Source of the DNA: Actinomyces viscosus
GTDB taxonomy: Bacteria > Actinomycetota > Actinomycetes > Actinomycetales > Actinomycetaceae
Length of the DNA: 64,000 bases
Direction of reading: 5' to 3'
NCBI RefSeq assembly: GCF_900637975.1
Contig: NZ_LR134477.1
Coordinates: 310,001-374,000, forward strand
The position numbers and the translations under genes were made by a program. Position 1 is the first letter of the stretch. Every line of letters starts with the position of its first letter. The notes beneath the pieces are model-generated. The model worked only from the letters and a program-made list of their open reading frames with translations, searched no databases and was not told the origin of the DNA. Of this stretch, positions 43,729-52,903 are shown piece by piece.

Positions 43729-45204
43729 ATGGCATCGATGGCGCAGACCTCATGGGCGGACCAGATCGATACCGCTCTGTCCTCAACCTCGGATCTGCTC
43801 TACTCCTGGGTCCTCATGTGGCTGCTGGTGGGGGCCGGCATCTTCTTCACCGTCAGGACCAGGGGCGTCCAGCTGCGGCACACCGGCGCGATCGCCGCCT
43901 CGGTGTCGGGCTCCCGCGACGGGCGCCACGGCGGGATCACCTCCTTCCAGGCCTTCGCCGTCGGACTGGCCTGCCGGGTGGGAACCGGCAACATCGTCGG
44001 GGTGGCGCTGGCGCTCATCATGGGCGGGCCCGGCGCGGTCCTGTGGATGTGGCTCGTCGCGATCCTGGGAACCGCCACCGCCTTCAGCGAGGCCACCCTC
44101 GCCCAGCTGTTCAAGGTGCGCCGTGCCGACGGCACCTTCCGCGGCGGCCCCGCCTACTACATCTCCCGCGGGCTGCGGCTGCCGATCCTGGGCGGGGTGT
44201 TCGCCGTCGTCTTCCTCATCGCCAACGGCCTGGTCATGCCCATGGTGCAGGCCAACGCCATTACCGCCTCCCTCGCAGGCGCCGGCGGCCTGTCACCGAG
44301 CCTGGGGGCCGTCCTCGTCGTGGCGCTGACCGCCCCGGTTCTCCTGGGAGGCCTGCGCGCCATGGCCCGGGTGGCCGAGTACCTGGCCCCGCTCATGGCG
44401 CTGGCCTACCTGGCTCTGGTCCTGGCCATCCTCGTCACCCACCCGGTCCAGGCCTGGGAGGCGCTGCGCTCCATCGTCGAAGGCGCCTTCGGCCTGCGCC
44501 AGGGACTGGGAGGCCTGGCCGGGGGAGTGACCGCCGCACTGCTCAACGGTGTGCGCCGCGGCCTGTTCTCCAACGAGGCAGGACTGGGAGGAGCCGCATG
44601 CGCCGCGGGCTCAGCCACCGTCGAGCACCCGGTTCAGCAGGGATTCATCCAGGCCTTCGGAGTCGTGGTGGACACCCTGTTCGTGTGCACCGCGACGGCG
44701 CTCGCGATCCTGGTCGCCGGAGCCGACGTCTTCCAGCCGGGGACAACCGGCAAGGACAGTGCAGGAACTCTGACTCAGGACGCCATCGCCCACCTCGTAG
44801 GGGAGTGGAGCCGCTGGCCGATGGCGCTGCTCGTCGTTGTCCTGGCCTACACCACCATCATCGGGGCCTTCTCCTACGCCCAGGTCTGCCTGGACTACCT
44901 CACCGACCGCCCCTGGGTCTCCCGCGCGCTCCAGATCGGTGCTGTCATCTGCGCCGGCGTCGGAAGCGTGCAGCAGCTGACCACCGTGTGGACCCTGGCG
45001 GATGTGCTCCTCGGTGCCGGCGCCATCATCAACCTCGTTGCGCTCGTGCTGCTGAGCCGGTGGGTCGTCGGCGCACTGAGGGACTGGGAGGCGCTGCGAG
45101 GCTCCCCCTCGGCGGACGGGAGCCGCCCGGTCTTCCGCGGGAACTCCGAGTATCTGCCGTCCGCTCTGCCCGCAGGTGCCTGGGAGACACCGATAGCCCA
45201 GTAG
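43729..45204 (+). CDS. Alanine/glycine:cation symporter (AGCS), paralogue 3
   Basis: 491 residues from ATG 43729. Core motifs: SRDGRHGGITSFQAFAVGLACRVGTGNIVGVALALIMGGPGAVLWMW and GTFRGGPAYYISRGL. The normally conserved NEAGxGxxPxAAxTA block reads NEAGLGGAACAAGSATVEHPVQQG: proline is lost and a cysteine gained near the transport path, the most divergent of the four. C-terminal GALRDWEALRG and EYLPSALPAGAW retained in reduced form. Upstream Shine-Dalgarno is weak (GAAGCGGGGC), consistent with coupling to paralogue 2. Confidence 0.92.
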   Translation: MASMAQTSWADQIDTALSSTSDLLYSWVLMWLLVGAGIFFTVRTRGVQLRHTGAIAASVSGSRDGRHGGITSFQAFAVGLACRVGTGNIVGVALALIMGGPGAVLWMWLVAILGTATAFSEATLAQLFKVRRADGTFRGGPAYYISRGLRLPILGGVFAVVFLIANGLVMPMVQANAITASLAGAGGLSPSLGAVLVVALTAPVLLGGLRAMARVAEYLAPLMALAYLALVLAILVTHPVQAWEALRSIVEGAFGLRQGLGGLAGGVTAALLNGVRRGLFSNEAGLGGAACAAGSATVEHPVQQGFIQAFGVVVDTLFVCTATALAILVAGADVFQPGTTGKDSAGTLTQDAIAHLVGEWSRWPMALLVVVLAYTTIIGAFSYAQVCLDYLTDRPWVSRALQIGAVICAGVGSVQQLTTVWTLADVLLGAGAIINLVALVLLSRWVVGALRDWEALRGSPSADGSRPVFRGNSEYLPSALPAGAWETPIAQ

Positions 45205-45318
45205 ATCGGCTGCATCGCGGTGGGTGACGGTGTCCTGTGTGCTCCCGGCAACGTCGGTACGGGGCTGTCACCGAATCGAAACACTGCATCCGTAGCCTTC
45301 GGAAGTACGACGGCGCCT

Positions 45319-45336
45319 CCCCGTCCTCTGACGGGG
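45319..45336 (+). other. Small hairpin in the leader of AGCS paralogue 4
   Basis: CCCCGTC/GACGGGG stem with a CTCT loop, 86 bases before the GTG, within the 218-bp gap 45205-45422. No T-tract. I searched this gap for a glycine riboswitch because of the downstream gene and did not find its conserved elements. Confidence 0.3.
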
Positions 45337-45422
45337 CGAGAGAGGGAAACCCTGTCCCTCGTGCCGGCCCTCGCACCGTCTCCTCGCCAGCGTCGTCATC
45401 CCACCCCTATGGAGGTTCTCAC

Positions 45423-47012
45423 GTGCAACCGGTTCTGGCTTCCCTGAACAGCGCCGCATCCGGCAACAGCTGGACCGACTCCTTGGAGTCGTTCTTCAGC
45501 GAAGGCGCGGACATCCTGGACAAGGCCTCCGGACACCTGTTCCTCTATCTGCTCGCCTGGCTGCTCATTATCGGCGGTCTCTACTTCACCGTGCGGACCG
45601 GTTTCGTCCAGCTGCGCCTCTTCCCCTACATGGTGAGGGCGATCACCTCCTCCCGTGGTGGCAACGAGGGCGGGATCTCCTCCTTCCAGGCCTTCGCCGT
45701 CGGCCTGGCCTCCCGGGTCGGCACCGGAAACATCGTGGGCGTGGCCATCGCTATCACCATGGGCGGTCCCGGCGCCGTGTTCTGGATGTGGATCGTGGCC
45801 CTGGTGGGGATGGCCACCGGTTTCATCGAGGCCACCCTCGCACAGCTGTACAAGGTCACCCACCCCGACGGCTCCTTCCGCGGTGGCCCGGCCTACTACA
45901 TTCAGCGCGGTCTGGGATCCAAGCCCGCTGCCCGGGTCTTCGCCGTTGTCATCACCTTCGTCTTCGGCTTCGCCTACGAGGCCACCCAGGCCAACACCAT
46001 CGCGGCGACCATGAAGAGCACCTTCCACATTGAGCCGTGGATGACCGCCGTCGCTCTGGTGGTCATCACCACGCCGATCATCTTCAAGGGAATCAAGTCG
46101 GTCGCCGTCGTCTCGGAGTGGCTCGTTCCGATCATGACGGTGGTCTACGCCCTGATCGCCCTGATCATCCTGGTGCTGCACGCCAGCGCGATCCCGGGTG
46201 CCTTCGTCTCCATCTTCGAGGGGGCCTTCGGACTCGACCAGGCGTTCGCCGGGACCGCCGGCGGACTCTTCGCCGCCGCCCTCAACGGCGTCAAGCGTGG
46301 ACTGTTCTCCAACGAGGCCGGTGAGGGGTCGGTTCCCAACATCGCCGCCACGGCCACCGTCTCCCACCCCGTGCAGCAGGGCTTCGTGCAGTCCCTGGGC
46401 GTGTTCGTCGACACGATCGTGGTGTGCACCGTCACCGCCCTCATCGTCCTGCTCTCCGGGGTCTACGATCCGCAGGCCGCCCAGGCTGACCCGGATACGG
46501 CGAATGCTGCTGCCAACACCCTGACGTCCGCCTCCGTCACCCACGTGCTCGGTGGCTGGGCGCAGTACCTCATGGCGATCATCATCTTCGTCTTCGCCTA
46601 CTCCTCCCTCCTGGGCAACTACACCTACGCCCAGGTCAACATGGACTACCTTCAGGGCAAGCAGCACAAGCACTACGCCCTGCGGGGCATGATCATCGTG
46701 GCCACCGCCGTCGGATCCCTGTCCACCCTCACCTTCGTGTGGAACCTCTCCGACCTGGTCATGGGCGCGATGACCGTCATCAACATGGTCTCCATCCTCC
46801 TGCTGGGAGGGTGGGCCTTCGGTGCCCTGCGCGACTGGGAGGCCCAGCGTCGAGCCGTCGAGGCCGGGGAGAAGGAGGAGATCCGCTTCATCGCCACCGA
46901 CAACCCCTACCTGCCCGGCAAGCTCCCCGGAGAGATCTGGGCCGCCGACGGACCCGCCCACGCCTCCATCATGGAGCGTCGCGCCGCACTGGAAGAGGCT
47001 TCGGGCAGCTGA
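45423..47012 (+). CDS. Alanine/glycine:cation symporter (AGCS), paralogue 4
   Basis: 529 residues. The start chosen is GTG 45423, because TATGGAGGTT lies eight bases upstream and the preceding in-frame sequence is unlike the family. Core: SRGGNEGGISSFQAFAVGLASRVGTGNIVGVAIAITMGGPGAVFWMW, GSFRGGPAYYIQRGL, NEAGEGSVPNIAATATVSHPVQQG. The C-tail GALRDWEAQRRAV...NPYLPGKLPGEIW is shared. It has its own long leader and possibly its own promoter, unlike paralogues 2 and 3, and extra residues before the first helix (SLESFFSEGADILDKASGH). Confidence 0.92.
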   Translation: MQPVLASLNSAASGNSWTDSLESFFSEGADILDKASGHLFLYLLAWLLIIGGLYFTVRTGFVQLRLFPYMVRAITSSRGGNEGGISSFQAFAVGLASRVGTGNIVGVAIAITMGGPGAVFWMWIVALVGMATGFIEATLAQLYKVTHPDGSFRGGPAYYIQRGLGSKPAARVFAVVITFVFGFAYEATQANTIAATMKSTFHIEPWMTAVALVVITTPIIFKGIKSVAVVSEWLVPIMTVVYALIALIILVLHASAIPGAFVSIFEGAFGLDQAFAGTAGGLFAAALNGVKRGLFSNEAGEGSVPNIAATATVSHPVQQGFVQSLGVFVDTIVVCTVTALIVLLSGVYDPQAAQADPDTANAAANTLTSASVTHVLGGWAQYLMAIIIFVFAYSSLLGNYTYAQVNMDYLQGKQHKHYALRGMIIVATAVGSLSTLTFVWNLSDLVMGAMTVINMVSILLLGGWAFGALRDWEAQRRAVEAGEKEEIRFIATDNPYLPGKLPGEIWAADGPAHASIMERRAALEEASGS

Positions 47013-47035
47013 CCTCGGGGGCTAGGCTGGCACCT

Positions 47036-47860
47036 ATGAAGATCGCACGATTCTCCACCGGCGACGACCCCCGCTACGGCATCGTCCAGGGGCTGCCCGA
47101 CGGTGAGGTCGCCTCGGGCGAGTCCGAGGGGCACCTCCTGGTCCTCAGAGGAGACCCTCTCTACTCCCTGCCCGAGGCCACCGGGGAGGTCGTCGAGCTG
47201 AGCGAGGCCCGGTTGCTGTCGCCGGTCATCCCGCGCTCCAAGGTGGTGGGCATCGGGAAGAACTACGCGGACCACATCGCCGAGATGGGGGAGAAGGAGC
47301 CCGCACAGGACCCAGTCGTCTTTCTCAAGCCCAACACCTCCGTCATCGGCCCGGACGCACCGATCGTCCTTCCCCCCTGGAGCGACGAGGTCCACTACGA
47401 GGCCGAGCTCGCCGTCGTCATCAAGACCCTGGCCAAGGACGTTCCCGTCGACCACGCCGACGACGTCATCCTGGGCTACACGGTCGCCAACGACGTCTCG
47501 GCCCGTGATCGCCAGCGGGCCGAACCGCAGTGGGTCCGAGCCAAGGCCTTCGACACCTCCTGCCCCCTGGGCCCGTGGATCGACGTTCCCGAGCCCGGCC
47601 GTGCGCCCGTCTTCACGTCCGGCGACGCCGTGGTGCGAACCCGGGTCGACGGTCGCCTCGTCCAGGAGGGCTGTACTGCGGACATGATCCGTACGGTCCC
47701 CGAGCTGGTCTCCTACGTCTCAACGATTTTCACCCTCCTTCCCGGCGACGTCATCCTCACCGGCACCCCGGCGGGGGTCGGAGAGATCAGGGCCGGTCAG
47801 CGCGTTGAGGTCGAGGTCGAGGGAATCGGCGCCTTCTCCAACCCGGTGGTACGCCGCTGA
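47036..47860 (+). CDS. Fumarylacetoacetate hydrolase (FAH) family protein
   Basis: 274 residues from ATG 47036, seven bases after TAGGCT (47023-47028), so probably leaderless. After an N-terminal domain the FAH fold is clear: VVGIGKNYADHIAEMG, FLKPNTSVIGP, the metal site VHYEAELAVVI, GYTVANDVSARDRQ, KAFDTSCPLGPWI and LLPGDVILTGTPAGVG. Relatives hydrolyse acylpyruvates, 2-hydroxyhepta-2,4-diene-1,7-dioate or oxaloacetate; the substrate is not determined by sequence. Confidence 0.9.
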   Translation: MKIARFSTGDDPRYGIVQGLPDGEVASGESEGHLLVLRGDPLYSLPEATGEVVELSEARLLSPVIPRSKVVGIGKNYADHIAEMGEKEPAQDPVVFLKPNTSVIGPDAPIVLPPWSDEVHYEAELAVVIKTLAKDVPVDHADDVILGYTVANDVSARDRQRAEPQWVRAKAFDTSCPLGPWIDVPEPGRAPVFTSGDAVVRTRVDGRLVQEGCTADMIRTVPELVSYVSTIFTLLPGDVILTGTPAGVGEIRAGQRVEVEVEGIGAFSNPVVRR

Positions 47861-47865
47861 GCCGA

Positions 47866-47896
47866 TGACCTCGGCCCCGAGGGGCTATCGAGGTCA
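47866..47896. terminator. Bidirectional hairpin between FAH and patB
   Basis: TGACCTCG (47866-47873) pairs with CGAGGTCA (47889-47896), and GCCCC with GGGGC inside. It overlaps the stop codon of the minus-strand gene. Confidence 0.5.
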
Positions 47897-49120
47897 GGAC
47901 GCTCCCGGACGAAGGCGACGAACCGCGTCACTGATGCGGCGCACCGTCTCCTCCTCGATCCGGCGGCCCGTGGCCAGGTTGAGACGGCAGAAACCCGACC
48001 AGGCGGCCCCGAAGGTCACGCCCTCGTTCATTGCGACGCCGGCCTCCTTGCGGAAGAAACGCGCCGGCTGCTCCAGACCCAGGTCTCGACAGTCCAGCCA
48101 GGCCAGGTACGTCGCCTCCGGGAGGGTCGGCTCTACTCCCTCAATACCGTTCAGGGCATCGCTCACCATGTCCCGGTTGGCACGGATGTAGGCACGGACC
48201 TCACTCAGCCAGCCCTGGCCGTTGCGCAGCGCGGCGATCGTGGCCAGCGCCCCGACGACGGAGGCCTCGGCCTTGAGATGAGAGCTGCCGGCGTCGGCGT
48301 CCCACTGCGTGCGGGCTCGGCCCGAGGCGATGAGCTGGGCGCACTTCAGACCCGGGATGTTCCAGCCCTTGGACGCGGCCGTCGCCGTGAACGTCAGGTC
48401 CGGGTCCGAGTCCGGACGGGAGGCGTAAGGGATGTGAGCCAGCCCTTCGTCGAGTACCAGTGGAGCGTGGATCTCGTCGGCGAAGACTGGTACCCCGTAC
48501 GTCGAGGACAGCGTTGCGACGGTGTCGAGCTCGGCGGCTGAGAGGACCCGTCCCACCGGATTCCACGGGTTGCACAGGACGAGCAGCCCGGCCCCCGCGG
48601 CCATGGCCGATTCGATGCCGTCGAGATCCAGCACCCAGTGTCGCGCCCCCTTCTGCGCCGTGTGCGTCAGCGAAGGGACCTCGATGCACTCGCGACCGTT
48701 GCGGGCGGGAATCTCAAGGAAGGGCATGTAGGCCGGGGTGGGAACGATAACCGGTGAGCCCTCACGGGTGTGAGAGGCGATGACCGTGCTCAGTGACGAG
48801 AGCACGTCGGGGAGCAGACTCACCTGCTCGGTCCCCACCTGCCAGGCGAAGGCCTCGCGCTGGTAACGGGCCGTCTCCTCGCGTGCCGCCTCACTGACCG
48901 AGGGGGGCATGTAGCCCAGGAGACCGTCGTGCATCGCCCGGCGAATCGCCGCCTCCACCGCGGGGGCGGTCCCCAGGTCCATCTCCGCGACCCAGGCCCC
49001 GATGACGTCGCCAGGGTACTGGGTCCACTTCAGTGACCCGCGTTCACGCATCTGCTGCGGGGTCAGGGAGTCGAAGACCTGGGCCAGGGAGCCGGAGCCG
49101 TTGGCATCGGAGACAACCAT
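47894..49120 (-). CDS. PLP-dependent aminotransferase/C-S lyase (PatB/MalY type)
   Basis: Fold-type I PLP enzyme, probably a cystathionine beta-lyase. 408 residues from ATG 49120. Motifs: SLKWTQYPGDVIGAWVAEMDLGTAPAV (MalY/PatB hallmark), LCNPWNPVGRVLS, VFADEIHAPLVLD and the PLP lysine in TFTATAASKGWNIPGLKCAQLI. TAGAAT (complement of 49128-49133) lies seven bases before this ATG, so I prefer it to ATG 49156, which is upstream of the -10. The 101-bp upstream gap has no other feature. Confidence 0.9.
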   Translation of the reverse strand: MVVSDANGSGSLAQVFDSLTPQQMRERGSLKWTQYPGDVIGAWVAEMDLGTAPAVEAAIRRAMHDGLLGYMPPSVSEAAREETARYQREAFAWQVGTEQVSLLPDVLSSLSTVIASHTREGSPVIVPTPAYMPFLEIPARNGRECIEVPSLTHTAQKGARHWVLDLDGIESAMAAGAGLLVLCNPWNPVGRVLSAAELDTVATLSSTYGVPVFADEIHAPLVLDEGLAHIPYASRPDSDPDLTFTATAASKGWNIPGLKCAQLIASGRARTQWDADAGSSHLKAEASVVGALATIAALRNGQGWLSEVRAYIRANRDMVSDALNGIEGVEPTLPEATYLAWLDCRDLGLEQPARFFRKEAGVAMNEGVTFGAAWSGFCRLNLATGRRIEEETVRRISDAVRRLRPGAS

Positions 49121-49221
49121 GGATGGGATTCTAGGGGCACCGCCCGAGAATCCCATCCATGGGCTCCGCCCGTGAGAGAGGCACGGGCACTCATCGACTC
49201 ACCGAGAACCGATGGGGCTCA

Positions 49222-50085
49222 TCAGGTGTCCTTGGGCGACCTGCCCGAGTCCTTATTGTCGTTCTTGTCGCTGGGGGCGGTGGACTTGCCGTCGTCGGAC
49301 CCGCTCCTCTTGTCGTCGCTCTTTCCTCCCTTGCCGGAACCGCCGTCGGACTCGCCCTCATCCATGTCGGCCGGACCGGGATGACTGATCGGGGTGGCTT
49401 TCAGCAGCGTCTCCATCTCGCTTGACGAGTAGGCGTCGACGGGGCAGGCGTACATGGCCTGGAGCATGACCGGTGTACTTGTCGTAGCGAAGACCCGCAC
49501 GAACCGGGTGAGTTTGTAGTCCTTGTGGTCGGCACCGGTGTAGGTGAAGTCCAGTCGTCTGGTCTCGATGGCGTTGCCGTCAGTGTCCTTGACGAGGGTG
49601 AAGTCGTCCTGGGTGGGCTCGAAGGAGACGTTGGTGAAGTCCGAGGACTTCTGGTAAGCGTCAACCACCACCTCGGACTGGTAGTCCGACTCGGCGCGAT
49701 CGCTCTTCGAGCTCTGGTCGTAGAGGTTCTGCGTCGCGGTGAACACGCAACCGTTCTGCTTATCCATCTTGTTCTTGCCGTCGGTGTCGTAGATCGTCAC
49801 CTCCCAGCCCTGCTGGGACTGCGGGAACTCCCATGAGGGGGCCCAGCCGACGTTGCTGCTCCCACCGGCGTCGGAGGCCTTGTCCGATGGCTGCGAGCTC
49901 TTGGCGGACGAAGAGCCGGACGCCGAGGTGCTGGGGCGGGAGGAGGGAGATGAGTCGGATTCGTCCTGGCACGCGGCGAGCGCCGGGACGGCCAGGGCGA
50001 GGCTGAGTCCCACCATGAGGGGGAGCCTGAGCGCCGAGTGACGGTGACGACCAGGGTGTGACGGGGAACGTCGGGGCAGGGACAT
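49222..50085 (-). CDS. Secreted Ser-rich lipoprotein, member A of a local family
   Basis: 287 residues from ATG 50085, preceded by CTGGAGGATC. A long Arg/His-rich n-region, hydrophobic core and lipobox ALAAC mark a lipoprotein. A Ser-rich linker (DESDSSPSSRPSTSASGSS) leads to a domain of about 150 residues with two conserved cysteines (NGCVFTATQ; YACPVDA) and the ending SSSEMETLLKATPI. The charged tail is Asp/Ser/Lys-rich. The overall layout (lipobox, linker, domain with late cysteine, then W/M-xxLL/IL motif) matches the lipoproteins at 52017 and 54194. Function unknown. Confidence 0.75.
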   Translation of the reverse strand: MSLPRRSPSHPGRHRHSALRLPLMVGLSLALAVPALAACQDESDSSPSSRPSTSASGSSSAKSSQPSDKASDAGGSSNVGWAPSWEFPQSQQGWEVTIYDTDGKNKMDKQNGCVFTATQNLYDQSSKSDRAESDYQSEVVVDAYQKSSDFTNVSFEPTQDDFTLVKDTDGNAIETRRLDFTYTGADHKDYKLTRFVRVFATTSTPVMLQAMYACPVDAYSSSEMETLLKATPISHPGPADMDEGESDGGSGKGGKSDDKRSGSDDGKSTAPSDKNDNKDSGRSPKDT

Positions 50086-50281
50086 CAATGATCCTCCAGA
50101 GAGTGGGTGGGGAGCCGGTCGGTCCGGTCGAGATCGGGAACCGTCGTTATGTTTACTGAACACAGGCCGTCACGGTGAGCTGATGGTCTCAGAGCCGACG
50201 GTCTCACAGAGATGACGGTAATCGCCACCACGTCGTGCGGCCATGGGGAGAATGTCCCGTCGGGATACGCTTGTCCCCATC

Positions 50282-51898
50282 ATGGCTGAACTCAGTGACC
50301 ACTCATCCCCCCTCCACTCCGCGACCGCCGCTGCGGCTGACGTTCCGGCGCAGGGCTCATCGTCCGTGCGCGTGCGCTTCTGTCCCTCTCCCACGGGAAC
50401 CCCTCATGTGGGCATGGTGCGCACCTACCTGTTCAACTGGGCCTATGCCCGCCACACCGGGGGCACCTTCGTCTTTCGGATCGAGGACACCGACGCCGCC
50501 CGCGACTCCGAGGAGTCCTTTGAGGCCATCCTGGACTCCCTGACCTGGCTGGGCCTGGACTGGGACGAGGGCGTGGGCAGGGGCGGACCTCACGAGCCCT
50601 ACCGTCAGTCTCAGCGCATGGACCTGTACAAGCAGGTGGCTACCGAGCTGCTGGAGGCGGGCTACCTGTACGAGTCCTTCTCCACCCCCGAGGAGATCGA
50701 GGCCCGCCACCGCGAGCGCGGCGAGGACCCCAAGCTCGGCTACGACGGCTTCGACCGCAATCTGACCCAGGAGCAGAAGGAGGCCTTCCGCGCGGAAGGA
50801 CGCCGGCCCGTCCTGCGGATGCGGATGCCGGACGAGGACATCACCTTCACCGACCTGGTCCGTGGCCCCATCACCTTCAAGGCGGGCAGCGTGCCGGACT
50901 ACGTCGTCGTACGCGCAGGAGGGGAGCCCCTCTACACGCTGGTGAATCCGGTTGATGATGCCGCCATGGGGATCACCCATGTCCTGCGCGGCGAGGACCT
51001 GCTGTCCTCCACGCCCCGGCAGGTGGTGCTCTACCGGGCTCTCATGGACATCGGCCGGGCCCAGGTGGTGCCCGAGTTCGGGCACCTGCCCTACGTCATG
51101 GGGGAGGGGAACCGGAAGCTGTCCAAGCGCGACCCTCAGTCCAACCTCCTCATCCACCGGTATCGCGGCATGATCCCCGAAGGTCTCCTCAACTACCTGG
51201 CCCTGCTGGGCTGGTCGCTGAGCGCCGACCGCGACGTCTTCTCCGCCGTGGAGATGATCGAGGCCTTCGACATCCATGACGTCAACCCCAACCCGGCCCG
51301 CTTCGACCCCAAGAAGTGCGAGGCCATCAATGCCGAGCAGGTGCGGGCGCTGGAGGCGGAGGACTTCCGCGACCGGTTGGTGCCCTACCTCGCCGACGCC
51401 TACCCCGACCCGACCGGTGAGGTCGCACAGGTGCCACTGGTCTCGGCGGCCTCATTCGACGAGCTCTCCGCGCGCGAGCAGGAGATCCTGAACGCCGCGG
51501 CGCCTCTGATCCAGACCCGGATCCAGCTGCTGCGCGAGTGCCGCGACATGCTCGGATTCCTCTTCGTGCCCGATGACGACCTCGTCATCGACGACAAGGC
51601 CCGGGCCAAGCTCAAGGCCTCGGCGGGCGATGTGCTGGACGCCGGCATCCGTGCCCTGGAGGGCCTCGGTACCGAGCTGTGGGACAAGGACCATCTGGAG
51701 CAGGCGCTCAAGGCAGCGATCGTCGAGGGGCGGGGCATGCCCGACGGCGAGGGCATCAAACCGCGGTTGGCCTACGGTCCGCTGCGCGTCGCGGTCACCG
51801 GCCGACAGGTCTCCCCGCCCCTGTTCGAGTCCATGGAGATCCTGGGCGCCGACTCGACCCTCGCCAGGCTACGTTCCCTGAGAACCCGGCTCGGGTGA
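50282..51898 (+). CDS. gltX: Glutamate-tRNA ligase
   Basis: Charges tRNA-Glu. 538 residues; class I motifs are [14 protein letters not shown] (HIGH equivalent) and [10 protein letters not shown] (KMSKS equivalent), with [15 protein letters not shown] and [24 protein letters not shown] typical of GlxRS. ATG 50282 is chosen: TACGCT at 50266-50271 leaves only a very short leader. The N-terminal 25 residues are not conserved. Two tRNA-Glu genes and a tRNA-Gln lie 3.4 kb downstream. A strong terminator follows. Confidence 0.95.
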   Translation: MAELSDHSSPLHSATAAAADVPAQGSSSVRVRFCPSPTGTPHVGMVRTYLFNWAYARHTGGTFVFRIEDTDAARDSEESFEAILDSLTWLGLDWDEGVGRGGPHEPYRQSQRMDLYKQVATELLEAGYLYESFSTPEEIEARHRERGEDPKLGYDGFDRNLTQEQKEAFRAEGRRPVLRMRMPDEDITFTDLVRGPITFKAGSVPDYVVVRAGGEPLYTLVNPVDDAAMGITHVLRGEDLLSSTPRQVVLYRALMDIGRAQVVPEFGHLPYVMGEGNRKLSKRDPQSNLLIHRYRGMIPEGLLNYLALLGWSLSADRDVFSAVEMIEAFDIHDVNPNPARFDPKKCEAINAEQVRALEAEDFRDRLVPYLADAYPDPTGEVAQVPLVSAASFDELSAREQEILNAAAPLIQTRIQLLRECRDMLGFLFVPDDDLVIDDKARAKLKASAGDVLDAGIRALEGLGTELWDKDHLEQALKAAIVEGRGMPDGEGIKPRLAYGPLRVAVTGRQVSPPLFESMEILGADSTLARLRSLRTRLG

Positions 51899-51918
51899 CT
51901 ACTGCCGCTTGAAGCGCT

Positions 51919-51953
51919 GGTGGGGTCGGGAACAGCGTGTTCCCGACCCCACC
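51919..51953 (+). terminator. gltX terminator
   Basis: A perfect 16-bp stem (GGTGGGGTCGGGAACA against its complement) with the three-base loop GCG, 21 bases after the gltX stop; no T-tract. Confidence 0.75.
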
Positions 51954-52016
51954 GGTTCCTGAGCGGAGACTCTCGCGAGCCACCCGAGCAGGGTGCTCGG
52001 CCGGCTCACAGGGCGA

Positions 52017-52799
52017 TCACATGGGGCCGGCGTCGATTCCCTGAAGTCGAATACCTGACAGGATCGTGTGCCACTGATCCACCCCGATGAGAGAGCCCTG
52101 CGGGCACAGCAGCATGACCTCCATCTCGAATCCGGCGTCGCCCACACGCCGGTCGAAACGGTAACCGTCCATGGGGGTGTTGGGGGCGTCTGAGAAGTTC
52201 GCGGTCACGGAGAAGGTCTCCTCATATCCCGGGAAGGTTCCGTTGTCGTCGCGGACGGCGTCGATCACGGTGGGGCCCTGCGTTGTCTGGTATCCGGAGA
52301 AGATTGTCTGCTGACTTTTCAGGGCTGATTGAGACTGAATGTCATCACCGACTCCTCTGAGTCTGTAGTACCTCTCCTCGGCCTCGCTGGAGATGAAGCC
52401 GAAGCAGGCTGAGTTAGCGTTGACCGTGTACCCGTCGATGGTTCCGTTGGGGCCGGCCGAGTCCTTCTTGATGCGTTCATCGTCATGCGTCCACACCGAG
52501 GTGTCCTCACTGGTGATCGTGACACTCGGGGCGCTCCAGGGCGTCGCTGAGGCGGAGGGGGTGGCGGATGCCGATGGTGTGGCCGACTTGGAGGGGGAGG
52601 GCTTGGCGGAGGGGGTCTGCGAGCTGTCCTGCGAGCTGGTTGCGGAGGCGCTGACGGGTTCGACGGTGAGCTGGCCCTTGTGGGCGGGGCCGCAGGCGCT
52701 CAGCGTCAGACCGGCGGTCAGGCACAGTCCGAGGGCAAGGCAGCGAGTCGTGTGAGAGCTGCGACCGGAGTGGTGGCGGGAGGGTGAGTAAAGCGGCAT
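52017..52799 (-). CDS. Secreted lipoprotein, member B
   Basis: 260 residues. Signal with lipobox LSAC (LCLTAGLTLSACGPA), a linker of Ser/Thr/Pro/Ala/Lys repeats (SPSKSATPSASATPSASA), then an ectodomain of about 150 residues: GPTVIDAVRDDNGTFPGYE, TANFSDAP..MDGYRFDRRVGDAGFEME, LLCPQGSL and WHTILSGIRLQGIDAGPM. The first 90 residues are nearly identical to those of member C at 54194, whereas the ectodomains share only a pattern. Start ATG 52799, modest ribosome binding site CAGGGAAG. Function unknown. Confidence 0.8.
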   Translation of the reverse strand: MPLYSPSRHHSGRSSHTTRCLALGLCLTAGLTLSACGPAHKGQLTVEPVSASATSSQDSSQTPSAKPSPSKSATPSASATPSASATPWSAPSVTITSEDTSVWTHDDERIKKDSAGPNGTIDGYTVNANSACFGFISSEAEERYYRLRGVGDDIQSQSALKSQQTIFSGYQTTQGPTVIDAVRDDNGTFPGYEETFSVTANFSDAPNTPMDGYRFDRRVGDAGFEMEVMLLCPQGSLIGVDQWHTILSGIRLQGIDAGPM

Positions 52800-52903
52800 G
52801 AGGCTTCCCTGAGGCTGTCGAGCGGAGTGGAGACGGGCAGAGGAGAGCCGCCGATCTAGTGAGCTCGACGGCTTCCGGCTTCCTGCTGGCCCTTCCCGTT
52901 ACC

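Noticed and set aside
45205..45422. Glycine riboswitch before AGCS paralogue 4
   Set aside because: Downstream function made it plausible, but the conserved tandem aptamer elements are absent; only one small hairpin is visible.
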